Of a stretch of DNA of 64,000 bases, positions 25,566 through 33,264 are shown piece by piece. The DNA is taken from NCBI RefSeq assembly GCF_026626635.1, contig NZ_JAPNKA010000001.1, positions 9,408,501 through 9,472,500 on the forward strand, written 5' to 3'. This DNA is from Archangium lansingense (GTDB lineage Bacteria > Myxococcota > Myxococcia > Myxococcales > Myxococcaceae). Each line of letters starts with the position of its first letter. The stretch's first letter is position 1. The notes under the pieces are model-generated. The model was not told the DNA's origin and did not search any database. It saw nothing but the letters and a program-made list of their open reading frames with translations. Both the position numbers and the translations under genes were made by a program.

Positions 25566-26420
25566 ATGGCTGGAGCACGCAGCGGACTCGTGGGCATCTG
25601 GGACCGCCCCTTCATCAACCTCGAGCCCTACCTCGAGCTGGCGCAGCTCGCCTCGCTGGATGACGAGATCTGCTACGCGCTCGCCCAGGTGGGCACCAGC
25701 TACACCGGCGGCAGCCACAAGGCCATGGGCATCGTCCCGCCCTCGCTCGCGGACGACCCCTACGTCGACTACGGCCAGGTCATCCGCGGCTTCTCCGAGA
25801 AGGAGTTCGCCACCTTCGTCTCGCTCGGAAACGACGCCGGTGCGTTCGACCCACGGCGCCGCCACGAGTACGAGTTCGGCGAGGAGCGCGACCACCCGCT
25901 CACCCGCGAGCAGATGCGCTTCCTCGAGTTCAAGCACGGCGTCTACTTCCCCTGGAAGGTCTTCTACGAGCTCATCCCCGGCGGCTACTGGAGCGAGAAG
26001 AGCACCAGCGCCGGCAAGGACTTCACCCGCGAGGCCCGCCTCTACTTCCCTCGCACCGTGGCCTTCGTGAAGTCCCTTCCCTTCCGGGAGCTCGGCCGCT
26101 GCACCCTGCTCGGGCTCAACGCCAACGACCACGGCACCGTCCACCGCGACGGCGAGCCCGAGGACCAGACGGCCCCCGACCACTTCATCACCGTCTGCCC
26201 TCGCGGCAACAAGCGCCTCTACCTCTGGGACGAGGAGCGCCAGGAGAAGACGCACGTGGACGGCCACGCATACTGGTTCAACGACTTCGACTACCACGGC
26301 GTCGAGGCCGCCCCCTTCTTCCGCTACTCGCTGCGCGTGGATGGAGTCTTCGAGCCCGCCTTCTTCGAGCGGCTACAGCGGGACCACGCGCCTCAAGGAG
26401 AGCGAGCCTCCTCCTCGTAG
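25566..26420 (+). CDS. 2OG-Fe(II)-oxygenase-like protein
   Basis: A 284-residue protein without signal peptide. Candidate metal ligands of the cupin-fold Fe(II)/2-oxoglutarate type are HRD in GTVHRDGEPED (about residue 193), and a distal His in FDYHGVEA (about 243) followed by Arg in FRYSLRVDG. The N-terminal half includes KSTSAGKDFTREAR and LGLNANDHGTVH. Substrate unknown. The ATG chosen gives MAGARSGLVGIW; the frame extends upstream into GC-rich filler. It is convergent with, and overlaps by about 28 bases, the GNAT gene. Confidence 0.6.
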   Translation: MAGARSGLVGIWDRPFINLEPYLELAQLASLDDEICYALAQVGTSYTGGSHKAMGIVPPSLADDPYVDYGQVIRGFSEKEFATFVSLGNDAGAFDPRRRHEYEFGEERDHPLTREQMRFLEFKHGVYFPWKVFYELIPGGYWSEKSTSAGKDFTREARLYFPRTVAFVKSLPFRELGRCTLLGLNANDHGTVHRDGEPEDQTAPDHFITVCPRGNKRLYLWDEERQEKTHVDGHAYWFNDFDYHGVEAAPFFRYSLRVDGVFEPAFFERLQRDHAPQGERASSS

Positions 26421-27085
26421 GCCACCTCGGGAGGCGGTACGCGGGACACGCCCCGCCACCGGCACGTGGGCCCAATGAGTGTGAGTGCCCCCTGGGCCGC
26501 CAACGCCAGCAACGAGCGCAGCACCTCCGAGCCTCCGCGCACGGGCGCCGCCAACGGCACGCTGAAGCACAGCGCCTCCTCGTCCTGCTCGGGCTCGCAC
26601 GGCGCGAGCGCCTGGACGAGCTTGTACATGGGCACGTTGCCCGCCAGCACCCGGAACTCGAAGCGCTCCACGCCCCGCTCGCGCGCGGCCTCCACCAGCC
26701 TGTCCATCAAGATGCGGCCGAGCCCCTTGCCCTGCGCGTCGTCCACCACGGTGATGGCCACCTCGGCGACCTCGGGCGCGTGGGCCTGGCGGAAGAACCG
26801 GGCCACTCCCAGCCCCACCTCTTTGCCGCTCGGGCTCCACGTCACCGCCCCGATGGCCACGTGCCGCTCCCCATCCACGCTCGTCAGGTAGCTCAACTCC
26901 TCGGCAGTCAGCCGGGGCTTGGCCGACAAGAAGCGCTGGTAGCGCGAGCGCGAGGAGAGCCGCTCGAAGCCCTCTCGCAGCAGCGCCGCATCCTCGCGCC
27001 GGACCATCCGCAGCTCCGCCCACGTCCCGTCCGCGAGCGACAACCGTTCTCGGTACTGCGAGTGGAAACGACGGTACGGCTGCAT
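26393..27085 (-). CDS. GNAT-family N-acetyltransferase
   Basis: A 230-residue GNAT: the acetyl-CoA pyrophosphate loop VVDDAQGKGLGRILMDRLVEAARERGV (motif A, Q/RxxGxG/A) is near residue 140, preceded by HVAIGAVTWS and FRQAHAPEVAEVAITVVD, and followed by GVERFEFRVLAGNVPMYKLV. It resembles the family with FERLSSRSRYQRFLS helices found in protein-lysine acetyltransferases of Actinobacteria and Myxococcus. Met 1 (MQPYRRFHSQY) has GGAGG upstream. The C-terminal 30 residues after SVPLAAPV are extra. Substrate unknown. Confidence 0.85.
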   Translation of the reverse strand: MQPYRRFHSQYRERLSLADGTWAELRMVRREDAALLREGFERLSSRSRYQRFLSAKPRLTAEELSYLTSVDGERHVAIGAVTWSPSGKEVGLGVARFFRQAHAPEVAEVAITVVDDAQGKGLGRILMDRLVEAARERGVERFEFRVLAGNVPMYKLVQALAPCEPEQDEEALCFSVPLAAPVRGGSEVLRSLLALAAQGALTLIGPTCRWRGVSRVPPPEVAYEEEARSP

Positions 27086-27315
27086 GTGGAACCTCCCCCC
27101 GTGGTCCACGCAACCTGGGTCCAATGCCGCACCGCGGCAACCCATCCCCGCCCCTGTTCCGCACCGCTGGGAGGTAGCTGACAGCAGGTGCGTCATGATT
27201 CCGGCAATTCCGGGGAGGTGGGATAAACGCGCCGGCGGTTCGAAGGCCCCTCTTCCGGCCAGGGGCCGTGGTTCCAGGTGCTTGCAGGGGGAGTCGAGGT
27301 AGCATCCCGGTCCCC

Positions 27316-28173
27316 ATGGAGCTCCGCCCCCTCTACCTGCCCGCCTTTGGTGCGATCACCACCGTCGTGCTCCTGCTGCTCCTGCGCGCCGGACAGCGGC
27401 TGTGGTCGCCCGCGCACACCGTTCGCTCGGACCTGGAGGAGGGCCACATGGCCCATGCGCTCGTCCAGGTGGGCCAGGTGCTTGGCCTGTTCCTGATCTC
27501 CGGCTCGGTGGTGGCCGGGTGCGTCCAGGGCGAGAGTCTGATGCACGACGTGCTCTGGGTGAGCGCCTACGGACTCGCGGCGCTGGTGCTGCTCGTCGTC
27601 TTCGGGCACCTGGGCGTGCGGGTGCTGCTGCGCGCGCGGCTGGCAGCGGAGGTCGAGCGCGGCAACATCGCCGCCGGACTGGCCGCCGGAGCGCACTACC
27701 TCGCCACGGGCATCCTCCTGTCGCGCTCCGTGTCCGGCACGGACCTGGGCACGCTGGGCGTAGTGCTCGTCTTCGTGGTGATTGCTCAGGTCACCCTGCA
27801 CCTGTTCGTGATGCTCTTCCGCACCCTCACCGCCTACGACGACGCCGAGGAGATTCTCGGAGAGAACCTGGCCGCGGCGCTCAGCTACGCGGGCATCACC
27901 GTGGCGCTCTCCATCATCATCGGCCACGCGGTGGAGGGGAACTTCGTGGGCTGGGCGGCCTCGCTGCGCGGCTACGCGCTGGCGCTCGTGTTCGCCCTGG
28001 CGCTCTACCCGGTGCGCCAGCTCTTCGTGCAGACGCTGCTGCTGGGCGCGCGATTCACCCTGCGCGGCGGCCGGTTGGATCAGGGCATCGCCGCTGAGCG
28101 CAACCTGGGAATGGGCGTGCTGGAGGCCGTCTCCTACCTGGCGGCCGCCTTCCTGGTGACGCGTCTGGGATGA
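27316..28173 (+). CDS. DUF350 family membrane protein
   Basis: A 285-residue membrane protein with about eight hydrophobic helices, arranged as repeated DUF350 units (YLPAFGAITTVVLLLLLRAG...ISGSVVAGCV; then YLATGILLSRSVSGTDLGTLGVVLVFVVIAQVTL; then SYAGITVALSIIIGHAVEGN). DUF350 is the YjfL-type domain of unknown function. The ATG is the one after the upstream leader. It overlaps the next gene (ATGA), and the following genes code for an ATP-grasp enzyme and a Tat-signal protein, so an operon like E. coli yjfIJKLMC is likely. Confidence 0.8.
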   Translation: MELRPLYLPAFGAITTVVLLLLLRAGQRLWSPAHTVRSDLEEGHMAHALVQVGQVLGLFLISGSVVAGCVQGESLMHDVLWVSAYGLAALVLLVVFGHLGVRVLLRARLAAEVERGNIAAGLAAGAHYLATGILLSRSVSGTDLGTLGVVLVFVVIAQVTLHLFVMLFRTLTAYDDAEEILGENLAAALSYAGITVALSIIIGHAVEGNFVGWAASLRGYALALVFALALYPVRQLFVQTLLLGARFTLRGGRLDQGIAAERNLGMGVLEAVSYLAAAFLVTRLG

Positions 28174-29429
28174 GCACCCTGCCCCTCACCTACGAGGCGC
28201 TCGCCGAGCAGCTGGTGCGTACGGGCCTCGTCACGGACCCATGGCTGGAGGGCGCGCCGCGCTTCCGTGCCGAGCCCCTGCTCATGCCCCGCGAGCGCCA
28301 GGCCGCGCTCTACCGTGCAGCCGAGAACGTGGCGGCGGCCTACCATGAGCTGGTGCTGGCGTGCGCCGCCTCGCCCGAGGTGCTGGACGAGTTCTTCGGC
28401 CTCACGCCCGGCCAGAAGCTCATGTGGCAGGCCTCGCAGCCCTTCTGGCACGGCTTCGCGCGAGCAGACGTCTTTCTCACCAAGGACGGGCAGCTCGCGG
28501 TGTGCGAGCTCAACAGCGACACGCCCACTGGCGAGGTGGAGGCCGTGCTGCTCAATCCGCTGGTGCAGCCCGCGTGGCCGGGAACGGTGGACCCCAACAC
28601 GGCGCTGGGCGAGCGGATGTGCTCGATGGTGGAGTCACTGGCGGCCCGGCTGCTGGTGCCCGCGCCCGAGCAGCTCTCGGTGGGCATCCTCTACCCCACG
28701 GAGATGCCCGAGGACCTGGGACTGGTGCGGCTCTACCGCCAGTGGTTCGAAGCGCGCGGGTGGAAGGTGCACCTGGGCTCGCCCTTCAACCTCACCTTGA
28801 GTCCGGACGGTCGGGTGCGCCTCTTCGGCGAGCCGTGCGACGTGCTGTTGCGCCACTACAAGACGGACTGGTGGGGCGAGCGCCTCCCCGTCTGGGACGA
28901 CGAGGAGCCCTTCGAGGACATGGTGCCGCTGGCCGGCCCGCTCTCCGTGGTGCTCCAGGCTTGCCTGGAGGGCCGATGCGTGGTCGTGAACCCATTCGGC
29001 GCCGTGCTCACGCAGAACAAGCGGACCATGGCCTTCATGTGGGAGCGGCACGAGTGCTTCTCCCCGCGCGCGCGGGCCACCATCCGCGCTCATATCCCCT
29101 ACACCGTGCGGATGGAGACGCTACCCATCGAGGAGCTGGCGCGGGACAGGGAAGCGTGGGTGCTCAAGTCGGACTACGGCGCCGAGGGGGACGAGGTGCT
29201 GGTGGGCCGCTTCACGCCCCAGCAGGAGTGGAACGCAGCACTGGTGCACGCGGTGCCCGGCCGCTGGGTGGCCCAGCGCTACTTCGCCGCGGAGGAGACC
29301 GCGGGCGGAGAGACCATCAACCACGGCGTCTATGTGATCGCGGGCGAGGCCGCGGGCCTCTACACCCGCGTGCAGCACGGCGCCACCGACACGCGCGCCC
29401 TGAGCACTCCGGTGCTGGTCACTCCGTGA
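28170..29429 (+). CDS. ATP-grasp protein of the glutathionylspermidine-synthase family (YjfC-like)
   Basis: A 419-residue preATP-grasp/ATP-grasp protein with no CHAP amidase half. Family markers are AVCELNSDTPTGEVEAV, VCELNSD as the conserved pre-ATP-grasp turn, FEDMVPLAGPLS, VVNPFGAVLTQNKRTMAFMW, and the ATP-site VLKSDYGAEGDEVLVG and WVAQRYFAA...INHGVYVIAG. By family it would ligate a small amine or peptide to glutathione or a peptide using ATP; the substrate in this clade is unknown. The ATG overlaps the DUF350 stop, so the two are coupled. It is followed within 20 bases by a Tat-signal protein. Confidence 0.83.
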   Translation: MSTLPLTYEALAEQLVRTGLVTDPWLEGAPRFRAEPLLMPRERQAALYRAAENVAAAYHELVLACAASPEVLDEFFGLTPGQKLMWQASQPFWHGFARADVFLTKDGQLAVCELNSDTPTGEVEAVLLNPLVQPAWPGTVDPNTALGERMCSMVESLAARLLVPAPEQLSVGILYPTEMPEDLGLVRLYRQWFEARGWKVHLGSPFNLTLSPDGRVRLFGEPCDVLLRHYKTDWWGERLPVWDDEEPFEDMVPLAGPLSVVLQACLEGRCVVVNPFGAVLTQNKRTMAFMWERHECFSPRARATIRAHIPYTVRMETLPIEELARDREAWVLKSDYGAEGDEVLVGRFTPQQEWNAALVHAVPGRWVAQRYFAAEETAGGETINHGVYVIAGEAAGLYTRVQHGATDTRALSTPVLVTP

Positions 29430-29448
29430 AGGGAAGGAAGACGAGACG

Positions 29449-30948
29449 ATGAGCAGCCAGACCGACCCGAACCCCTTCCAGCGCAAGGTGATGACCCGGC
29501 AACCGGGCCTCATCGGCGCGCAGTGGTGGAACGAGGGCCTCTCGGCGATGAGCGACCCCGTCTCCCGGCGCAAGGCCCTCCAGGCGCTCGCGGTGTTCGG
29601 CGGCGCGGTGGCCGTGGGAGGCATCGCGCTCGCCGCCGCAGGCGAGGACGAGTACCTGGAGTTCCACGACGCGCTGCAGATGCAACGCGAGCGCGGGTGG
29701 AACTTCGGCGCCACGGACGACTCGCTCACCTTCTCGGGCCAGGCCAACGTCCCCCTCAAGCCCCAGGAGCTCACTGCGCTCGCCACCGAGCTGACGCCGA
29801 AGCAGGACGCGCTCAAGCCCTTCTCCCAGGCCACGCTCTTCCAGTCCGTCTCCGCCTCCGGCTCGCTGGTCAACGCGCTGAGCCCCATCAACACGCCCGA
29901 GATGATCACGGCGTTCAACCAGGGCCAGGCACTGGCCAGCCTCTTCGCGGGGCAGCCGGAAGCAGCACTCGCCACGGCCGTGCTGGTGGACTTGCCGGGC
30001 CCCGAGTCGATCGCCTTCTCCGCGGCCCTGGCCGAGCGCTTCGAGCCCGTCTTCACCTTCGACAACTGGCCGCACCCGGTGGGCGTGGTCCCCGCGCACC
30101 TCACGCTGGCCGCAGTGGCGTACTACCAGCCCACGTTCCGGCAGCTCACGCCAAAACGCACGCTCCCCGCGCCTCCGGTGTTCGTGCTGGATCGCCAGCG
30201 GCTGGCGCCCTACACCGACCGGCAGCAGGAGTTCGACAACCGGTACATGGCTCGGATGCCTTCCGCTGAGCAGCTGCGCAAGCTGGGCGTCAAGCACGTG
30301 CTGTACGTCGTCCCCGGCGGGAAGCCGCCGTTGGAGGAGCTGGACGATCTCAACGAGGACTTCGTGGCCTGGCGTACCGCGGGCCTGGACGTGAAGCTGG
30401 TGGCCGCGAGCGACTTCCAGCCCGGCCCCACCGAGACCGCCACGCCGACCGTGGCCACGACCCAGCCCCTGGCCGCCACCGACGGAGGCACCCCGGCCGA
30501 CGCGGGCACAAGCCTGGCCACCGCGGGCACCTCCGACGCGGGGACCACGAGCCCGGTCACGGCGGGCACCACCAAGAGCGCCCGCTCCTGGTACTACGGA
30601 GGGTCGCGGACGTCGCACGACACCTTCTGGATCGCCTACCCCTGGGTGCACACCGTGACGCGCCCCAACATGGTGTACGGACGTCCCTCCGCCGGCATCC
30701 TCTCCATGAAGGACCTGGCGCGATTGCCATCCAATGTCTCGGGCGGGTACGCCTACGAGCCGCTACGGCGGGCGACGATGTTCTCCGCCATCCCTCGCGG
30801 TGCGACTGGCGCCTTCCGGCCCTTCCCCTCCGGCTTCGGCAAGGTGGCCATGCGGATGTCGAGCAACAGCCGCGCCATCCTCGGACCGGCGTTCTCCTCA
30901 CGCAGCTCGTGGAGCCGCTCCTCGAGCTACTCCTACTCCGGCGGGTGA
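29449..30948 (+). CDS. Tat-signal hypothetical protein with Thr/Ala-rich linker, 499 aa
   Basis: N-terminal SRRKALQALAVFGGAVAVGG looks like a twin-arginine signal (about residue 40), placed after 35 extra residues. The middle half has no family that I know. It includes FDNWPHPVGVVPAHLTLAAVAYYQP, VFVLDRQRLAPYTDRQQEFDNRYMARMPS and HVLYVVPGGKPPLEEL. A Thr/Ala/Gly low-complexity linker (about 325-385) leads to a Ser/Tyr-rich end (SSYSYSGG). It is the third gene of the DUF350 / ATP-grasp operon and probably acts outside the cytoplasm together with the DUF350 protein. The function is unknown. Confidence 0.7.
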   Translation: MSSQTDPNPFQRKVMTRQPGLIGAQWWNEGLSAMSDPVSRRKALQALAVFGGAVAVGGIALAAAGEDEYLEFHDALQMQRERGWNFGATDDSLTFSGQANVPLKPQELTALATELTPKQDALKPFSQATLFQSVSASGSLVNALSPINTPEMITAFNQGQALASLFAGQPEAALATAVLVDLPGPESIAFSAALAERFEPVFTFDNWPHPVGVVPAHLTLAAVAYYQPTFRQLTPKRTLPAPPVFVLDRQRLAPYTDRQQEFDNRYMARMPSAEQLRKLGVKHVLYVVPGGKPPLEELDDLNEDFVAWRTAGLDVKLVAASDFQPGPTETATPTVATTQPLAATDGGTPADAGTSLATAGTSDAGTTSPVTAGTTKSARSWYYGGSRTSHDTFWIAYPWVHTVTRPNMVYGRPSAGILSMKDLARLPSNVSGGYAYEPLRRATMFSAIPRGATGAFRPFPSGFGKVAMRMSSNSRAILGPAFSSRSSWSRSSSYSYSGG

Positions 30949-30960
30949 AAGGAGCGGCGC

Positions 30961-31527
30961 ATGAACTACTCCGTCTTCTCGATGCAGTTGGTGATGGAGC
31001 TCCAGGGCGAGAACGATCCCACGTACCGGGAGCTGCACAAAATCATCCGCTCCTCGCCCGAGCGCACCAACTACGCGCAGATGCACGACTTCTACGGCCG
31101 CATCTGCAGCGTGCTGCGCCGGCAGGTCAACCGCTTCGAAATGGGCGTGTGGGACTACTGGGATGACCCCTCACGCGCGCCGAGGGACTTCCAGGACTGG
31201 GTGGACGGGCTGCAGGGCAAGGAGGCCCGGAGCCAGCCGGCCCCCGAGGATGGGACTCCGCGCTACCTCGCGTGCACCCTGGCGCTGCTGCTGCAGAACG
31301 GAAGCACGAGCGACCAGCGGCTGGGCCAGCACTGCGACATTCCCGAGGCGAAGCTGTGGACGCGAGGCACCTTCCAGCACCTGCTCAAGGGCCCCGCGCT
31401 GCTCAACTTCCTGCACGTGAAGTCCGACGTCGTGTATCTGCTGCCGGGAGATGACCCCGCCTGCGGTCTCACGAAGGAGGACCTGTCGGGCAAGAACTTC
31501 CACTACCTGCGCCAGCTCACCGCCTAG
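30961..31527 (+). CDS. Hypothetical protein, 188 aa
   Basis: A soluble 188-residue protein with no signal, twelve bases after the Tat-signal gene and with a GGAGCG site before ATG. Readable parts are PTYRELHKIIRSSPERTNYAQM, QVNRFEMGVWDYW and a C-terminal LLKGPALLNFLHVKSDVVYLLPG. No family recognised. Fourth gene of the DUF350 operon; its stop overlaps the oppositely oriented oxygenase-like gene by four bases. Confidence 0.7.
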   Translation: MNYSVFSMQLVMELQGENDPTYRELHKIIRSSPERTNYAQMHDFYGRICSVLRRQVNRFEMGVWDYWDDPSRAPRDFQDWVDGLQGKEARSQPAPEDGTPRYLACTLALLLQNGSTSDQRLGQHCDIPEAKLWTRGTFQHLLKGPALLNFLHVKSDVVYLLPGDDPACGLTKEDLSGKNFHYLRQLTA

Positions 31528-32282
31528 AACCAGACCTCCCAGCGCGAGCCCGATTCATCCAGGGCCGCGTGCGCCGTGGCCGAGATGCGATCGCGCGTGC
31601 CGGTGAAGGGTTGGATCTGATGCAGCCGGTAGCTGTCGAGCACGAGCAGCTCCCCCACCCGGTAATCCACATCGGCGCGCGGTGACTGGCGTTCACGCTC
31701 GGAGACCTCGTCAGTCCCCGCGAAGGTGACGTCCCACAAGCGAAGCGCCCCACCGGATTCCGGAGGCTGGAGCATGAGCACGAGGGTGAGCGCACGCGAG
31801 CGGCGGGCGCACTGTTCATCGGAGAGGCCCTCGTTGTCGTAGTGGACGTCGCCCCCGTTGTGGGACAGCCACTCGCCAGCCGGGAAGATGTGGACGCCGG
31901 GACCGCACCAGCCCTCGCGCTTGGCGGCGGGAGCCCCCACCAGCGTCGAGATGGCCTCACACAAACGGCCTTGTAGGCCCGGCAGCATCCGCTCCACCAC
32001 CGCGTCCGAGGTGCGGGCGTTGGCGAAGTACTCTTCTTCGCGATCCTGCTCGAGGTGGGTGTACCAGGCGCGGCCCAGGGAGAACTGCACGCCATCGAAG
32101 TCGGAAATCCAGAAGGGCCGACCCGCGTACACGCGACGTGCGAGCGCGGCGCATTCCTCGGGCGGAAGGAAACCGGGAATGCGCACGCCCAGGTGCGCAT
32201 CGAGCAGGGAGAGGAAGTCCGAGGAACCCGAGCGCAGGGAGTCCCACGAGCGCTCGGCGACGGTGGCGTGAGGCACGGCCAT
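31524..32282 (-). CDS. 2OG-Fe(II)-oxygenase-like protein, 252 aa
   Basis: Resembles the prolyl-4-hydroxylase-like fold. HYD in GDVHYDNEGLS (about residue 146) fits the HxD pair. A distal His in RLHQIQPFTGTRDRISATAHA (about 220) with a following Arg fits the remaining ligand and 2OG-binding residue. LGVRIPGFLPPEECAALARRVYAG at the N-terminus is typical. Substrate unknown. It is convergent with the DUF350 operon and divergent from the ABC transporter. The ATG (MAVPHATVAER) is taken as start; the longer frame overlaps the ABC gene promoter side. Confidence 0.72.
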   Translation of the reverse strand: MAVPHATVAERSWDSLRSGSSDFLSLLDAHLGVRIPGFLPPEECAALARRVYAGRPFWISDFDGVQFSLGRAWYTHLEQDREEEYFANARTSDAVVERMLPGLQGRLCEAISTLVGAPAAKREGWCGPGVHIFPAGEWLSHNGGDVHYDNEGLSDEQCARRSRALTLVLMLQPPESGGALRLWDVTFAGTDEVSERERQSPRADVDYRVGELLVLDSYRLHQIQPFTGTRDRISATAHAALDESGSRWEVWF

Positions 32283-32376
32283 GGTGGCCGGACGATGCGG
32301 GAGAAATGAGCGCCATGCAATCGCCGCCTCACTCGCTCGTCTGGCGACCGCCAGGTCCACTGGAAGGAGCGAACAC

Positions 32377-33264
32377 GTGCTGACCATCTCCCGGTTGTCG
32401 AAACGCTATGCCAACGGGGTGAAGGCGCTCGACAGCGTGAGCCTGAGCATTGGAAACGGCCTGTTCGGGCTGCTCGGTCCGAATGGGGCGGGCAAGTCCA
32501 CCCTGATGCGCACCCTGGCCACCCTCCAGGAGCCAGACGAGGGGGAGATCCTCTTCGACGGGTGCAACATCCTCGCGGAACCGCAGCGCCTGCGCCGCCA
32601 GCTCGGCTACCTGCCGCAGGACTTCGGCGTCTACCCCGGCGTGCCAGCCGTACAGCTCCTGGACCATCTCGCGGTCCTCAAGGGCCTCACCCATCGGGGC
32701 GAGCGGGCCGAGCAGGTGGACGCCCTCCTCCAGCTCACCAATCTCTACGAGGTCCGCAAGAAGGACGTCAGCACGTTCTCTGGTGGAATGAAGCAGCGCT
32801 TCGGCATCGCCCAGGCCCTGCTGGGAAGCCCACGGCTGCTCATCGTGGACGAGCCCACCGCGGGACTCGACCCGGAGGAGCGCAACCGCTTCCACAATCT
32901 GCTGAGCGAGGTCGGTGAGAGCGTCGTCGTCATCCTCTCGACGCACATCGTGGAGGACGTGCGAGACCTCTGCTCGAAGATGGCCATTCTCGCCGGTGGG
33001 CAGGTCCTGCTCGAGGGCGAACCCGAGCGGCTCGTCGAGCAGCTCGAGGGGCGCGTCTGGCGCAAGACGATCCCGAAGACCTCGGTGGCGGACCACCGCG
33101 CCGCGCACACCGTCATCTCGACGCACCTGTACGGCGGCAAGACTCGCATTCACGTCCTGGCGGACGCCTGCCCCGACACGGGCTTCGAGCGCGTCACACC
33201 GGACCTCGAGGACGTCTACTTCTCCGCCCTCCCCGGCCAGCCGCAACAGGAGCGTGCGGCGTGA
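32377..33264 (+). CDS. ABC transporter ATP-binding protein
   Basis: A 295-residue ABC ATPase. Walker A is GPNGAGKST at residues 34-42, the Q-loop is GYLPQDFGVYPG, the signature is FSGGMKQR, Walker B is LLIVDEPTAGLDP, and the switch His is in ILSTHIVEDV. The last 60 residues (GRVWRKTIPK...PDLEDVYFSAL) are typical of type-2 exporter ATPases. The GTG start has GGAAGGAGC about ten bases upstream. It overlaps or abuts the following permease/peptidase gene (TGATG), its obvious partner. Confidence 0.93.
   Translation: MLTISRLSKRYANGVKALDSVSLSIGNGLFGLLGPNGAGKSTLMRTLATLQEPDEGEILFDGCNILAEPQRLRRQLGYLPQDFGVYPGVPAVQLLDHLAVLKGLTHRGERAEQVDALLQLTNLYEVRKKDVSTFSGGMKQRFGIAQALLGSPRLLIVDEPTAGLDPEERNRFHNLLSEVGESVVVILSTHIVEDVRDLCSKMAILAGGQVLLEGEPERLVEQLEGRVWRKTIPKTSVADHRAAHTVISTHLYGGKTRIHVLADACPDTGFERVTPDLEDVYFSALPGQPQQERAA

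Noticed and set aside
24367..26070. 567-codon plus-strand frame
   Set aside because: Covers the TPR gene antisense and then the wrong frame of the oxygenase-like gene.
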